From the IMG/VR virus record IMGVR_UViG_3300034283_000603, positions 1-25,015 of that record: 25,015 bases of DNA; one strand, given 5' to 3'. Below, one piece after another: positions 1-6,736 of this stretch; positions within the stretch are counted from its first letter, which is position 1, and each line of letters begins with the position of its first letter. The notes below the pieces were generated by a model, which was not told the DNA's origin, searched no databases, and saw nothing but the letters and a program-made list of their open reading frames with translations. A program made the position numbers and the translations under genes. The stretch is from a virus.

Positions 1-1331
1 CGAGAGATTAGCTTGTCGCCACGAGCTTGAAGACCCCATACAAGCGCTCTGTTAGGGTCTAGACCTGCCATTAGTCCGTATTCAACCGTAACTCCGTAGT
101 TACCGTTAATGTCGGCTGATGGTTTGTACTTTAACTTGTAAGGAACACCGTTTGCTGTAGCAGATACTTCACGTGTAACTTCCTTGAAGTAAACTTCATC
201 GGTTGCTAGTGCAAGCGAAATAGCTTGACCAATTGCCTCACCAAGTACTGATTGAATAACTTTAATTTGTGAATCGAATCCAGCCATAAGCGCCTTGACG
301 CCTTGACCAGTAACGATAGAACCTTCTGCTTGTCCTGCACGTGCTTGTGGGAATCGTGTTCCCAGCTTCATTTCATCGGCTAGAACATTATTCTCAGCAA
401 AAGCAAATTGAGGTACGTCCAGATTAATACGACGAATCTTCTCAGGGGAGTTAGAACGAATGACTGAATCAGGACCAACGGATAGCTGAGTAACATCAGT
501 AGGCAAAGCAAGAGGAGCCTCGACAGACTTCTGGACAGCCTCCATAGTAAGTAAAGCAAGTCGAGCTTTGGCAGCGTAGACAGGTAAAACATCGTCGAAC
601 GAGCCTCTGACTTCTCCATCAAGTGAAGGACGTTGAGCAATTGCAACTGGTACCTTACCCAATTTGTTCGGTGTCTGTGCAAGTACTACTCCCCCTCGTT
701 CTGGGATAAACATAATTGCTTGCTTCTTGTCAGTCCATCGTACAACTTCAAGAAGTTGGTTTGTATCTCCACGAGAGAACGCACCTGTTTGTAGAATCTT
801 GTCAGCATACTCAGGGAATTGAGCTGCTAAATCTCCCGCCTTACGATAGTAAGAGCGAGCATAAACTTGGACTTCGCCAAATCTATCAACGTCGTAATAC
901 GCACCCATGGAGTTTTCAACATGAATATGTGGGCGACGTTCTTTAAAGTTAGGTTCCACACGGAATACAACGAATCCGTATGTACCCAACTGGTCTGCGC
1001 CACGCAGTAGTTCCGTACCAAGTCGTGATGAAGCTACATAGTAATTACAAATCTTTGTACGCTTATCAGCTTTGGTACGCTGGGAATCATCGAGAGATGA
1101 ATCTCCAGCAGCAGTAATGGTAGGTAGAACACCAGCTTGCTCAGATACATCACGAGCTACAACGTCGATAAGGTTAGCAATGATTGGACGTGACCAAGTT
1201 CCTTCTGGGAACAAGCCACGAAATACTTGGTCTGCTTGACCAGCACGAACTAAAGCTACCTCGCGCATGCGCTTATCGCGCTCGGCGTTTCTAGCTTTTA
1301 ATTGCTCAAAAGCTTGTACGAATTCTTTCAT
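1..1331 (-). CDS. Phage portal protein (3' end beyond window)
   Basis: An open frame of about 443 codons runs from an ATG at 1331 to the window edge without a stop, so the C-terminus is missing. The product begins MKEFVQAFEQLKARNAERDK, is rich in charged helices, and contains a long helical, low-cysteine middle part. It follows the large terminase by only 4 bases on the same strand, the standard place for the portal, the dodecameric ring through which DNA enters the capsid. The start is supported by the tight spacing to the terminase stop; no strong Shine-Dalgarno is visible, so translation may be coupled. Identification rests on gene order and overall character more than on a diagnostic motif. 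A minor capsid protein is the alternative. Confidence 0.75.
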   Translation of the reverse strand, partial: MKEFVQAFEQLKARNAERDKRMREVALVRAGQADQVFRGLFPEGTWSRPIIANLIDVVARDVSEQAGVLPTITAAGDSSLDDSQRTKADKRTKICNYYVASSRLGTELLRGADQLGTYGFVVFRVEPNFKERRPHIHVENSMGAYYDVDRFGEVQVYARSYYRKAGDLAAQFPEYADKILQTGAFSRGDTNQLLEVVRWTDKKQAIMFIPERGGVVLAQTPNKLGKVPVAIAQRPSLDGEVRGSFDDVLPVYAAKARLALLTMEAVQKSVEAPLALPTDVTQLSVGPDSVIRSNSPEKIRRINLDVPQFAFAENNVLADEMKLGTRFPQARAGQAEGSIVTGQGVKALMAGFDSQIKVIQSVLGEAIGQAISLALATDEVYFKEVTREVSATANGVPYKLKYKPSADINGNYGVTVEYGLMAGLDPNRALVWGLQARGDKLIS

Positions 1332-1335
1332 GAAG

Positions 1336-3225
1336 TCACAATCTCACTATTCGCTGCGCTGCAGCTAAGTCATCTAAGTTGACGATGTACCTAGACTCAA
1401 TCTCGGAACGAGGTGTGAATTCGTTTTTGAGGAAGTTTGGTACATTTGCTGAAGTAAGTAGAACATCACGGGCTACGATTTCACAGAACCATAACGCCAT
1501 TACGGCGTCCATCTTTAATCGTTTGCCTTGTACTCCTGGCTGCCAGGTTACAAGTTGTTCTACTAGCTTTTTAATATGTTCATTTCTTGAACTGTCTGGC
1601 AACTCAATCATGTTGTCGCCTGCATGTTTCAAGTTGTTGTTGTTACCGTCTCGCTTAATGACGGTACCGAACAACGGTGCGAGTGAGGCTACGCCAAACT
1701 CTGGGTCTTGCTTGTTATTACCTGTGTAATGTGGTCGGTAATTAATACCACGTGTGGCGAGGAAGTTTCTAATTTCCTCGTCCTGTGTTAAGAAAAGCTG
1801 AAAAGCGTTTGACTCAACGATAACGGTATGCGGTTTGTACGCATCCGTCCACTCTCTTATCAAGGAGCGAATTGCTGCAGGTGTGGGGCTGCTCATGACG
1901 TGAACGTCCATGACATAGCGCTTGTGGGTTCTGCGGTCAACTGCGTAAGCTACAGCTGCGGTGTCGCCAGACATCGCTGGGTCAATACCAATAATGCGAT
2001 AGAAGTTCTGTGCATTATCAGGGTGTCCCGCTGCGCCTGCAATAAGCGCACCCGATTTTCTCATTCCATTGACTGCGCCTCTGACGCACATCGGGTCGAA
2101 GATTGCATTCTCCGCGATATCGAGGTTCTGGTAAACCAGTGACCATTTGGATGGTCCTGCCTCGTTGCGAACCGCCGTTAAGCGTTCGCCTGTCCATCGG
2201 TCAAAGTAACCATTCTCGTCAGGCACGTCAGTGTCTGTAAGAGGTTGCTCTGATTTAGCCCAAAGGGTTTTCCAATCCTTTGGATTGTCAGCGTACTCAA
2301 GTACTGCTGGCATGGACAAATATGACCACGGAAGTACACCATCCGTGTAATGCTGGGGGTTGCGAAGTTCTTTATACAAGTCGACTGCTGATACGCGAGT
2401 ACCGACTACAAGAAGCTGACCGCCTCCTGGTGGGAGACGTGAGGCAACTTCCTGCCTAATCCATTCTTGTTGCTTCGCCCATTCATTGGCGTTCGACAAC
2501 GTCACCACGTCGTCTAGCACGATTAGGTCTGCACGTGCGCCGTAGACCTGACCGCCCATACCGATAGCTTCGACCGTAGGGTCTTTAGCGTCGTTGTCGC
2601 GGATATCTCCGCCAAGGTAAATCTTGTTAGCCGACCACTGGTCAGCGGTAGCTTTGTAGCCATCGGCTGGACCGAAGGCAGCTTGTAAGTCAGCGTAACG
2701 CGGATGCGTTAAACGCTGCTTGATAGCGTAGAGAAACTTCTTTGCTTGTTCCTGGGTTTTCGAAATAACGATAACCGAGATGTTAGGATTCTTAACGATA
2801 CGGTAAGTCACGTAGTTAATCGTGATAGTCATCGTCTTGGCGTGGTTTGGTGGTACGTTTACCAGCAAACGAGATAGACCGCCAGAGCCTTTTTCGTAAG
2901 TCATTGCTGGTTCAATCCAGCGGGGCTCTCTGCCCTCTAACATATCGACCACGTTAAGCATGTGGTCCCAAACTTTCGCACCAAGATACTTCTCGGAGAA
3001 TTCGGCAAAGTCAGATAGACCAGACCGAGCATCTTCTGCGAGGTCTGCTGTTCTAAACCGAGCATTGTCTACGTAGGCAGCGAAGCCTTGAGCTTCGCGC
3101 CGTTGGGTATCATACCAAGAGCGAGAGCGACCAATAACCTTTAGGGCATCGGCGATGGTGCGCCCTTGGCGTACCAAGTCGATGAGTTCTTTACGAGCCT
3201 CTTCGGGGGTTAGATTTCTTTCCAA
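1336..3225 (-). CDS. terL: Terminase large subunit with N-terminal HTH
   Basis: The 629-residue product is the packaging motor ATPase/nuclease. Residues 124-132 (VPPNHAKTM) occupy the Walker A position, where terminases usually read PPRHGKS; Walker B is LIVLDDV at about 234-240. The RNase H-like nuclease half starts at IIGIDPAMSGD (about 411-421, acidic D415), with a second acidic residue in VIVESNAF (E471). It is longer than the usual 480-560 residues because residues 1-60 form an extra segment resembling the helix-turn-helix of small terminases (GRTIADALKVIGRSRSWYDT). The start is a TTG at 3225, preceded by GGAG at about 6 bases. The portal follows immediately. The terminase assignment is firm; the fused small-terminase-like domain is inference. 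Confidence 0.92.
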   Translation of the reverse strand: MERNLTPEEARKELIDLVRQGRTIADALKVIGRSRSWYDTQRREAQGFAAYVDNARFRTADLAEDARSGLSDFAEFSEKYLGAKVWDHMLNVVDMLEGREPRWIEPAMTYEKGSGGLSRLLVNVPPNHAKTMTITINYVTYRIVKNPNISVIVISKTQEQAKKFLYAIKQRLTHPRYADLQAAFGPADGYKATADQWSANKIYLGGDIRDNDAKDPTVEAIGMGGQVYGARADLIVLDDVVTLSNANEWAKQQEWIRQEVASRLPPGGGQLLVVGTRVSAVDLYKELRNPQHYTDGVLPWSYLSMPAVLEYADNPKDWKTLWAKSEQPLTDTDVPDENGYFDRWTGERLTAVRNEAGPSKWSLVYQNLDIAENAIFDPMCVRGAVNGMRKSGALIAGAAGHPDNAQNFYRIIGIDPAMSGDTAAVAYAVDRRTHKRYVMDVHVMSSPTPAAIRSLIREWTDAYKPHTVIVESNAFQLFLTQDEEIRNFLATRGINYRPHYTGNNKQDPEFGVASLAPLFGTVIKRDGNNNNLKHAGDNMIELPDSSRNEHIKKLVEQLVTWQPGVQGKRLKMDAVMALWFCEIVARDVLLTSANVPNFLKNEFTPRSEIESRYIVNLDDLAAAQRIVRL

Positions 3226-3291
3226 CTCTACTCCAGTATCTGTAGGGGTCTACAGGGGTCCAGACAGAGGTATCCCCACATAAGCTTATTT

Positions 3292-3319
3292 ACCAATAAA
3301 GGCAGTCGTTAAGACTGCC
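3292..3319 (-). terminator. Leftward terminator hairpin
   Basis: GGCAGTC at 3301-3307 pairs perfectly with GACTGCC at 3313-3319 around a 5-base loop. On the minus strand the stem is followed by TTTATTGG, a modest U-rich tail. It lies between the two-gene leftward operon and the terminase and may back up the stronger hairpin at 3532-3548. Confidence 0.55.
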
Positions 3320-3466
3320 GTTTACGGCTCAGTGGAACTTCGCCGTTACACTTATATAGGGGTCTAGAGGGTGGGCGTGTCTCAAGGGGTTTTGGTAATT
3401 ATTTTTAAAATATATTAAAAGTGCAGGTCAGAGCCTGGTTCTGGTGAAAATATTTTGGTTGATAGT

Positions 3467-3488
3467 GGGGGGCGGGTGGGGGGTGGGG
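3467..3488 (+). other. G-quadruplex motif
   Basis: The plus strand carries four consecutive G-runs (6, 3, 6 and 4 Gs) separated by single C or T bases, which meets the canonical G3+N1-7 pattern with very short loops. It lies in the non-coding region upstream of the terminase. Whether it folds in vivo, and any role in packaging or replication, is inference. Confidence 0.6.
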
Positions 3489-3524
3489 TTAAACATCCTG
3501 GGGGTCGGCTAGGGTAAAACACAC

Positions 3525-3548
3525 AAAAAAAGGGGCAAGGGTTGCCCC
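3525..3548 (-). terminator. Rho-independent terminator, leftward
   Basis: GGGGCAA at 3532-3538 pairs with TTGCCCC at 3542-3548 around a 3-base loop. On the minus strand the GC-rich stem is followed at once by seven T residues (the A-run at 3525-3531). It sits 79 bases past the stop of the gene at 3627-3818 and would end that leftward transcript. Confidence 0.85.
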
Positions 3549-3626
3549 CTGCCCCGCGTAACTGTGCCTGAAAAGGCGAACCCCTCCCCCACCGTCCTCG
3601 CGGAGATGGAAGAGGGGCTTGACTAT

Positions 3627-3818
3627 CTATAGAGCCCTGAACCACTCATATATACGCGCCTCACTATCGGGCTCGTCTATGGAGTGAAGGAGTGTATACA
3701 CACTCCGACTTGTCAAATCCTTGGGCGTGTCGGCTTCGCCGATGAGCGTGTAGATATCTAACTTCCCCTCGCGTACCACCGCGAGAGTACCGTTATCGTC
3801 ACACGCTATCGCCCTCAT
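3627..3818 (-). CDS. Small hypothetical protein
   Basis: A 63-residue acidic protein that I do not recognise (MRAIACDDNGTLAVVREGKL...). It shows alternating hydrophobic beta-like segments and ends EARIYEWFRAL. Its ATG overlaps the stop of the upstream gene by 4 bases (ATGA), which indicates translational coupling and supports both genes as real. A strong terminator follows at 3525-3548, so the two form a short leftward operon diverging from the plus-strand early genes. That position is typical of early regulatory or host-takeover genes, but there is no motif to assign a role. Confidence 0.65.
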   Translation of the reverse strand: MRAIACDDNGTLAVVREGKLDIYTLIGEADTPKDLTSRSVYTLLHSIDEPDSEARIYEWFRAL

Positions 3819-4081
3819 GCGCTTACTCGCTTGAGAACCACGCGAAGATTTGATGCCACGATACTTAACTCGCGCACACCCATGCTTTCGACTACGTCGA
3901 ACACGATACCGACCTTGCCTTTACCTAGTGGAACTAGGTCACCTAATTGCGCGAACTTAACGGTAGTTAATTCGAAATCAGGTACATGGTCGAGCGAGGG
4001 TACGTTATAAAAGCTTTTAACTTCGTTAACTTCATCCTTGAGATTTACTAGTAAATCATCGTGTGTCCATGCTGTAATCAT
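3815..4081 (-). CDS. Hypothetical protein, first gene of leftward operon
   Basis: An 88-residue protein with no family I recognise. The middle reads KFAQLGDLVPLGKGKVGIVFDVVESMG, with glycine turns and beta-like hydrophobic patches that could be a small barrel. The ATG at 4081 is preceded on the minus strand by AACCAACCGAAAGG (4089-4102), the same leader seen before several plus-strand genes, with the AAAGG at normal ribosome-binding distance. It overlaps the next gene by 4 bases. The divergent placement opposite the early plus-strand cluster suggests early expression. Confidence 0.7.
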   Translation of the reverse strand: MITAWTHDDLLVNLKDEVNEVKSFYNVPSLDHVPDFELTTVKFAQLGDLVPLGKGKVGIVFDVVESMGVRELSIVASNLRVVLKRVSA

Positions 4082-4088
4082 CTTCTTG

Positions 4089-4102
4089 CCTTTCGGTTGG
4101 TT
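4089..4102 (-). promoter_or_regulatory. Conserved AACCAACCGAAAGG leader
   Basis: On the minus strand AACCAACCGAAAGG precedes the ATG at 4081 by 7 bases. Near-identical leaders occur on the plus strand before the starts at 5419, 6737, 6908 and 7684. GAAAGG is the Shine-Dalgarno part; the AC-rich upstream half is conserved beyond what ribosome binding needs. Confidence 0.7.
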
Positions 4103-4360
4103 ATCAGCCAGCCCAGCGCCGACTGATGGAAACCATAATACACGACCAGCCCCAGCATGTCAAATTCAGACGGACAGGAAGCGTGTCGTGAGCCTGTTGG
4201 TCATGTCATACATACATGAACACACACCCCACATACACACACCGCTGCATACATACGTATGCGCGGGCAGACCTGCATGCACGTATATGGACTACTAATA
4301 CCTCACGCGTATTGGCTACTAACAGGCGGGCGCCATGATGCAGGCGCATGCACATCTCAA

Positions 4361-4390
4361 GATAGCAAAGCAAAGCTTTGCTTATATAAG
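4361..4390 (+). promoter_or_regulatory. Hairpin/TATA element, copy 1
   Basis: GATAGCA is followed by a perfect hairpin, AGCAAAGC-AAA-GCTTTGCT (8-bp stem, AAA loop), then TTATATAAGG. Two more copies lie at 5355 and 6674. The copies differ at one stem position and the opposite arm changes to match. The element lies 42 bases before the ATG at 4432. A promoter with extended -10 (TGC plus TATATA) and an operator-like palindrome is the likeliest role; an RNA stem is the alternative. Confidence 0.65.
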
Positions 4391-4431
4391 GGGAGCCAGC
4401 CGAAATTCGATTGGCAGATTGGAGAAAAGTT

Positions 4432-4605
4432 ATGAACGGTTATGGACTTTATTGGGGAGACTTCCTCGCAATTGGAATCCTCTTCAGCGTGATTGGCATC
4501 ATGCTCGTGGCTCTCGTATGGGACTACGTGGATATCAAGATAGCAGACCGTAGGTCTGCAGAGTTAGAGCAACACTGGGCAACAACAATTCGAGAGGAAC
4601 GATGA
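4432..4605 (+). CDS. Small single-pass membrane protein
   Basis: A 57-residue protein beginning MNGYGLYWGDFLAIGILFSV. One hydrophobic helix at about residues 8-33 is followed by a charged, probably cytoplasmic tail (DIKIADRRSAELEQHW). The ATG at 4432 is chosen because GGAG lies 7 bases upstream; an in-frame TTG at 4411 would add seven residues without such a site. It is the first gene after hairpin/TATA copy 1. Its last codons overlap the next start (ATGA at 4602). The tail contains a perfect 7-bp hairpin at 4543-4559. Function unknown; a membrane-acting host-takeover or superinfection-exclusion role is possible but unproven. Confidence 0.75.
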   Translation: MNGYGLYWGDFLAIGILFSVIGIMLVALVWDYVDIKIADRRSAELEQHWATTIREER

Positions 4606-4787
4606 TGGACTACAAAGTACAACTGAACCACCAAGAAGATGAGAACGCCCCTCGCGGGACAAGATACTACGTTGAGTTCTTCAAACTCAATGACTGGGAA
4701 ACCTTCGTAGGTGGAGGAGAAGGATACACATGGCAAGAAGCGATGGCAAATGCCATCGGAAAACTACAAGAGAACGGAGAAATCTAA
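4602..4787 (+). CDS. Small hypothetical protein
   Basis: A 61-residue soluble protein (MMDYKVQLNHQEDENAPRGT...) that I do not recognise. It has beta-like segments (YYVEFFKL, ETFVGGGEGYTW) and a C-terminal helix (QEAMANAIGKLQENGEI). Two ATGs in a row occur at 4602 and 4605. GAGAGG lies just upstream, and the second ATG has the more usual spacing. Overlaps on both sides (ATGA with the gene before, TAATG with the gene after) place it in a coupled early operon. A perfect 8-bp stem with a 2-base loop lies in its coding sequence at 4741-4758. Confidence 0.75.
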   Translation: MMDYKVQLNHQEDENAPRGTRYYVEFFKLNDWETFVGGGEGYTWQEAMANAIGKLQENGEI

Positions 4788-5083
4788 TGAAGTTCGCAGG
4801 AGAAGTATTCGTAAGGGACTACCTAATGGTAGTCGAGAATGACCAAGAAGCATGGGATGACCTCATCCAGATGACTCGCGTATACAAGGGAAGCGTCGCG
4901 TCTATCAGCGATGTAATCCAGTACGACTACGAAACTATGGTGACTAATGTAATTAGTCAAGTAGAAGAAACAATCCCTGCATCGGCAGTCAATTTGCTAA
5001 AGCAATTACTGCTCGGATGGGGAGCAAGTGAGTTCGATGCAATTGCAAAGTATGCAATTGAAGCAGACAAGGAGGTCGCGTAA
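4787..5083 (+). CDS. Hypothetical protein
   Basis: A 98-residue acidic, mainly helical protein beginning MKFAGEVFVRDYLMVVENDQ. I know no family for it. The ATG at 4787 overlaps the previous stop (TAATG) and has GGAG 8 bases upstream; an in-frame upstream start at 4730 lies inside the preceding gene and is less likely. The C-terminal half (LLKQLLLGWGASEFDAIAKYAIEADKE) looks amphipathic. The sequence carries an 8-bp perfect hairpin with a GTA loop at 4941-4959. It ends in a TAATG overlap with the next gene. Confidence 0.75.
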   Translation: MKFAGEVFVRDYLMVVENDQEAWDDLIQMTRVYKGSVASISDVIQYDYETMVTNVISQVEETIPASAVNLLKQLLLGWGASEFDAIAKYAIEADKEVA

Positions 5084-5355
5084 TGGGGAGCACGATGGCT
5101 CAAGACTTGGCAGAGAATGTCCTTGACATTCGGCAATCTATCAGCATCCAATTGCGAAGCAATCACTACCCGCCAGTTCCACTTACCATGGTGGAACCAT
5201 GTATCGAAGCCATCTATGCGGTATCGGAAGGGGATACTCACAAGAGTATCCAACTACCAGACGGTGTCACATGGCGTGGCTACCCTACAGCCCCCGCATA
5301 CACCATCGTAGAGGGGCATCATCTCGAACCATGGTGCGACTTCGACCATGAATAG
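5083..5355 (+). CDS. Hypothetical protein
   Basis: A 90-residue protein (MGSTMAQDLAENVLDIRQSI...) of unknown family. The N-terminal third is helical; the rest is proline- and histidine-rich (TAPAYTIVEGHHLEPWCDFDHE) with one cysteine. The ATG at 5083 overlaps the previous stop and is preceded by AGGAGG at 8 bases, a strong site; an internal ATG at 5095 is less well placed. It is the last gene of the first early group, followed at once by hairpin/TATA copy 2. Two perfect hairpins lie in the gene, at 5115-5131 and 5232-5251. Confidence 0.75.
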   Translation: MGSTMAQDLAENVLDIRQSISIQLRSNHYPPVPLTMVEPCIEAIYAVSEGDTHKSIQLPDGVTWRGYPTAPAYTIVEGHHLEPWCDFDHE

Positions 5356-5386
5356 ATAGCACAGCAAAGCTGTGCATATATATAAG
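5355..5386 (+). promoter_or_regulatory. Hairpin/TATA element, copy 2
   Basis: GATA plus the stem GCACAGC-AAA-GCTGTGC (5359-5375), then ATATATATAAGG. Compared with the other copies the variable stem base is C here and the opposite arm carries the matching G. It lies in the short gap between the gene ending at 5355 and the GP88-like gene starting at 5419. Confidence 0.7.
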
Positions 5387-5391
5387 GGCTA

Positions 5392-5410
5392 AACCAACCA
5401 ACCGAAAGGA
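5392..5410 (+). promoter_or_regulatory. Leader AACCAACCAACCGAAAGGA
   Basis: This leader ends in AAAGGA 8 bases before the ATG at 5419. The Shine-Dalgarno part is extended upstream by repeated AACC units, as at 6715, 6880, 7657 and, on the minus strand, 4089. Confidence 0.7.
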
Positions 5411-5418
5411 GCAACACA

Positions 5419-6144
5419 ATGGCAGGACTCAAGCGTTCCAATGACCGTAAGGTCACCAATATGCCAACACCAAATGGCAAACGCTCAGCAATTGCTAACA
5501 CGTTCGGCTTACCTAGTGGTAAGCAGTACTCATGTCCCAACGCCACCAGTATATGCGAGAAGATTTGCTACGCTGGAAAGTTGGAGCGCATCTTCCCATC
5601 AGTAAGAGATACTCTCTTACACAACTGGAACCTGCTTAAAGATGCAGACCTAGAGACTATGTCCAATCTATTGGACGATATGGTTGCTTCATTCCGCTTG
5701 GATTGCAAAGCAAAGGATGCCGAACCTATCTTCCGCATCCATTGGGATGGGGATTTCTTCTCCGATACCTATGCCAAAGCATGGCGAGCAGTCATCATGC
5801 TCAACCCAGACATCAAGTTCTGGGTATATACACGAGTGCCATCCGCTGCAAGAATTCTGGATGGACTTGACAACCTGTCACTGTACTTTAGTACAGATGA
5901 TGAGAACAAATCCAACGCTGTTTATCTTCGCACCGAAGGTGTAAAGATAAAGGTTGCCTATCTATCTGACACCTTTGCTGATGCAAAGGACACGATGCTC
6001 AGTATGACTGGCAAGGTGGGTGCGAAATGCCCAGAGAATCTGGGTTCCATTCCACTAATCACTACCGAAGGTAGTGCTTGTGCAACATGCCGACTATGTA
6101 TCGATGGCAAGGCAGACATTCGCTTTGCTATCGCAAAGAAATAA
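5419..6144 (+). CDS. GP88-family (Gene product 88-like) cysteine protein
   Basis: A 241-residue protein resembling the 'gene product 88' family of actinobacteriophages, whose function is not established. The N-terminal part has a cysteine cluster SCPNATSICEKICYAG (C39, C46, C50). The middle has the family-like RIHWDGDFFSDTYAKAW (about 106-122) followed by FWVYTR. The C-terminus has a second cluster: C204, then CATCRLC (C221, C224, C227). Together these could bind zinc or an iron-sulfur cluster. The start has the conserved leader and AAAGGA upstream. It heads the second early group, behind hairpin/TATA copy 2. The family call is from memory of its motifs; an enzymatic role is not shown. Confidence 0.75.
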   Translation: MAGLKRSNDRKVTNMPTPNGKRSAIANTFGLPSGKQYSCPNATSICEKICYAGKLERIFPSVRDTLLHNWNLLKDADLETMSNLLDDMVASFRLDCKAKDAEPIFRIHWDGDFFSDTYAKAWRAVIMLNPDIKFWVYTRVPSAARILDGLDNLSLYFSTDDENKSNAVYLRTEGVKIKVAYLSDTFADAKDTMLSMTGKVGAKCPENLGSIPLITTEGSACATCRLCIDGKADIRFAIAKK

Positions 6145-6154
6145 GGAGGAACAC

Positions 6155-6487
6155 ATGAACACAGTAGAAGACAGCGTGACTTTACTTGTAAAGGCTGCGG
6201 AATCTTTAACAACCTATCGCAAATCACTAGAGATATGGCGCTCAGCCATGACCGACCTAGCAATCTGGCATTCATTGGTAACAATGACCGAACAACAGGA
6301 AGAGTACGACATCGTAACCGTATTCACGCCAGCAGTGCTGATGGCGTGGATTATCCGCGACCATTGGCAACCAGTATCTATCGACGAAGATGGATACGAA
6401 GGTATCGACAATGCAGTACGTGCATATCTAATCGATAGCAAACTTGCTATTGACCCACACCACATGGAGGAGGAGGAAGATGAGTAA
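6155..6487 (+). CDS. Hypothetical acidic protein
   Basis: A 110-residue protein starting MNTVEDSVTLLVKAAESLTT. The ATG at 6155 is chosen over an upstream in-frame start at 6074 because AAGGAGG lies 5 bases before it and the upstream part overlaps the preceding gene. It is mostly helical and ends in a very acidic run (MEEEEDE) whose codons also supply the GGAGGAGGAGGA ribosome site of the next gene. I see no known domain. Perfect hairpins occur at 6435-6450 (ATAGCAA/TTGCTAT) and, with 6-bp stems, near 6180 and 6272. Confidence 0.75.
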   Translation: MNTVEDSVTLLVKAAESLTTYRKSLEIWRSAMTDLAIWHSLVTMTEQQEEYDIVTVFTPAVLMAWIIRDHWQPVSIDEDGYEGIDNAVRAYLIDSKLAIDPHHMEEEEDE

Positions 6488-6662
6488 ACATATCTACGAT
6501 ATGACAGCCGATGAACTGGCTCAACTCGTGTGCTTCGGATACGAGGGACACCCATGTACCAACACGATGGATGAATATGGATGTCGGAATAGCATGAAGG
6601 ACAACGAACCATTCTGTTCAGAATGCTGTGCCGATACCAACGATGGCGCATGCTGTGGATAA
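6480..6662 (+). CDS. Cysteine-rich small protein, probable zinc binder
   Basis: A 60-residue protein starting MSKHIYDMTADELAQLVCFG with eight cysteines. They are spaced as single cysteines after LV, HP and YG, then PFCSECC and ending GACCG. This spacing suggests a metal-binding knuckle rather than a classic zinc ribbon. The ATG at 6480 overlaps the preceding gene by 8 bases and uses the purine-rich GGAGGAGGAGGA as its ribosome site; an upstream start at 6444 is unlikely. A 7-bp hairpin lies at 6610-6625. Hairpin/TATA copy 3 follows the stop. No function can be assigned. Confidence 0.75.
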   Translation: MSKHIYDMTADELAQLVCFGYEGHPCTNTMDEYGCRNSMKDNEPFCSECCADTNDGACCG

Positions 6663-6673
6663 CAGGCGTCAAA

Positions 6674-6704
6674 GATAGCATAGCAAAGCTATGCATATAT
6701 ATAA
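6674..6704 (+). promoter_or_regulatory. Hairpin/TATA element, copy 3
   Basis: GATA plus the stem GCATAGC-AAA-GCTATGC (6678-6694), then ATATATATAACCG. The variable stem base is T, paired with A in the other arm. It precedes the gene at 6737 by about 33 bases. Confidence 0.7.
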
Positions 6705-6714
6705 CCGACCGATT

Positions 6715-6729
6715 AACCAACCGAAAGGA
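6715..6729 (+). promoter_or_regulatory. Leader AACCAACCGAAAGGA
   Basis: The conserved leader ends 7 bases before the ATG at 6737 and supplies the AAAGGA ribosome site. It is the cleanest copy of the motif. Confidence 0.7.
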
Positions 6730-6736
6730 AAACCAA

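Larger units (their letters stand above)
3226..3626. other. Intergenic region upstream of terminase
   Basis: This 401-base stretch has no convincing gene. It holds two leftward terminator hairpins (3301-3319 and 3525-3548), repeated GGGGTC words around 3243-3262 and 3359-3366, an AT-rich segment at about 3400-3420, and a G-run cluster on the plus strand at 3467-3488. A frame spanning 3415-3645 encodes only a proline-rich, low-complexity sequence. Being next to the terminase, the region could include the packaging start (cos or pac) and the terminase promoter, but nothing here proves it. Confidence 0.6.
4082..4431. other. Divergent control region, CA/TG-rich
   Basis: This 350-base region separates the leftward operon from the rightward early cluster. 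About 4200-4280 is unusually rich in alternating purine-pyrimidine steps (ACACAC, CATACATA, TATGCGCG runs). It includes an inverted repeat GCATAC-ATAC-GTATGC near 4252, a CTACTAA/CTACTAA direct repeat near 4289 and 4316, and an AATAC...GTATT inverted repeat near 4298. A hairpin/TATA element closes it at 4361-4390. I see no convincing gene. The composition fits a divergent promoter region, a Z-DNA-prone tract or a replication origin; the sequence does not decide between them. Confidence 0.55.

Noticed and set aside
3415-3645. Minus-strand reading frame of 76 codons
   Set aside because: Its product is proline- and arginine-rich low complexity created by G-runs and terminator hairpins. It overlaps the strong terminator and the next gene and has no ribosome site.
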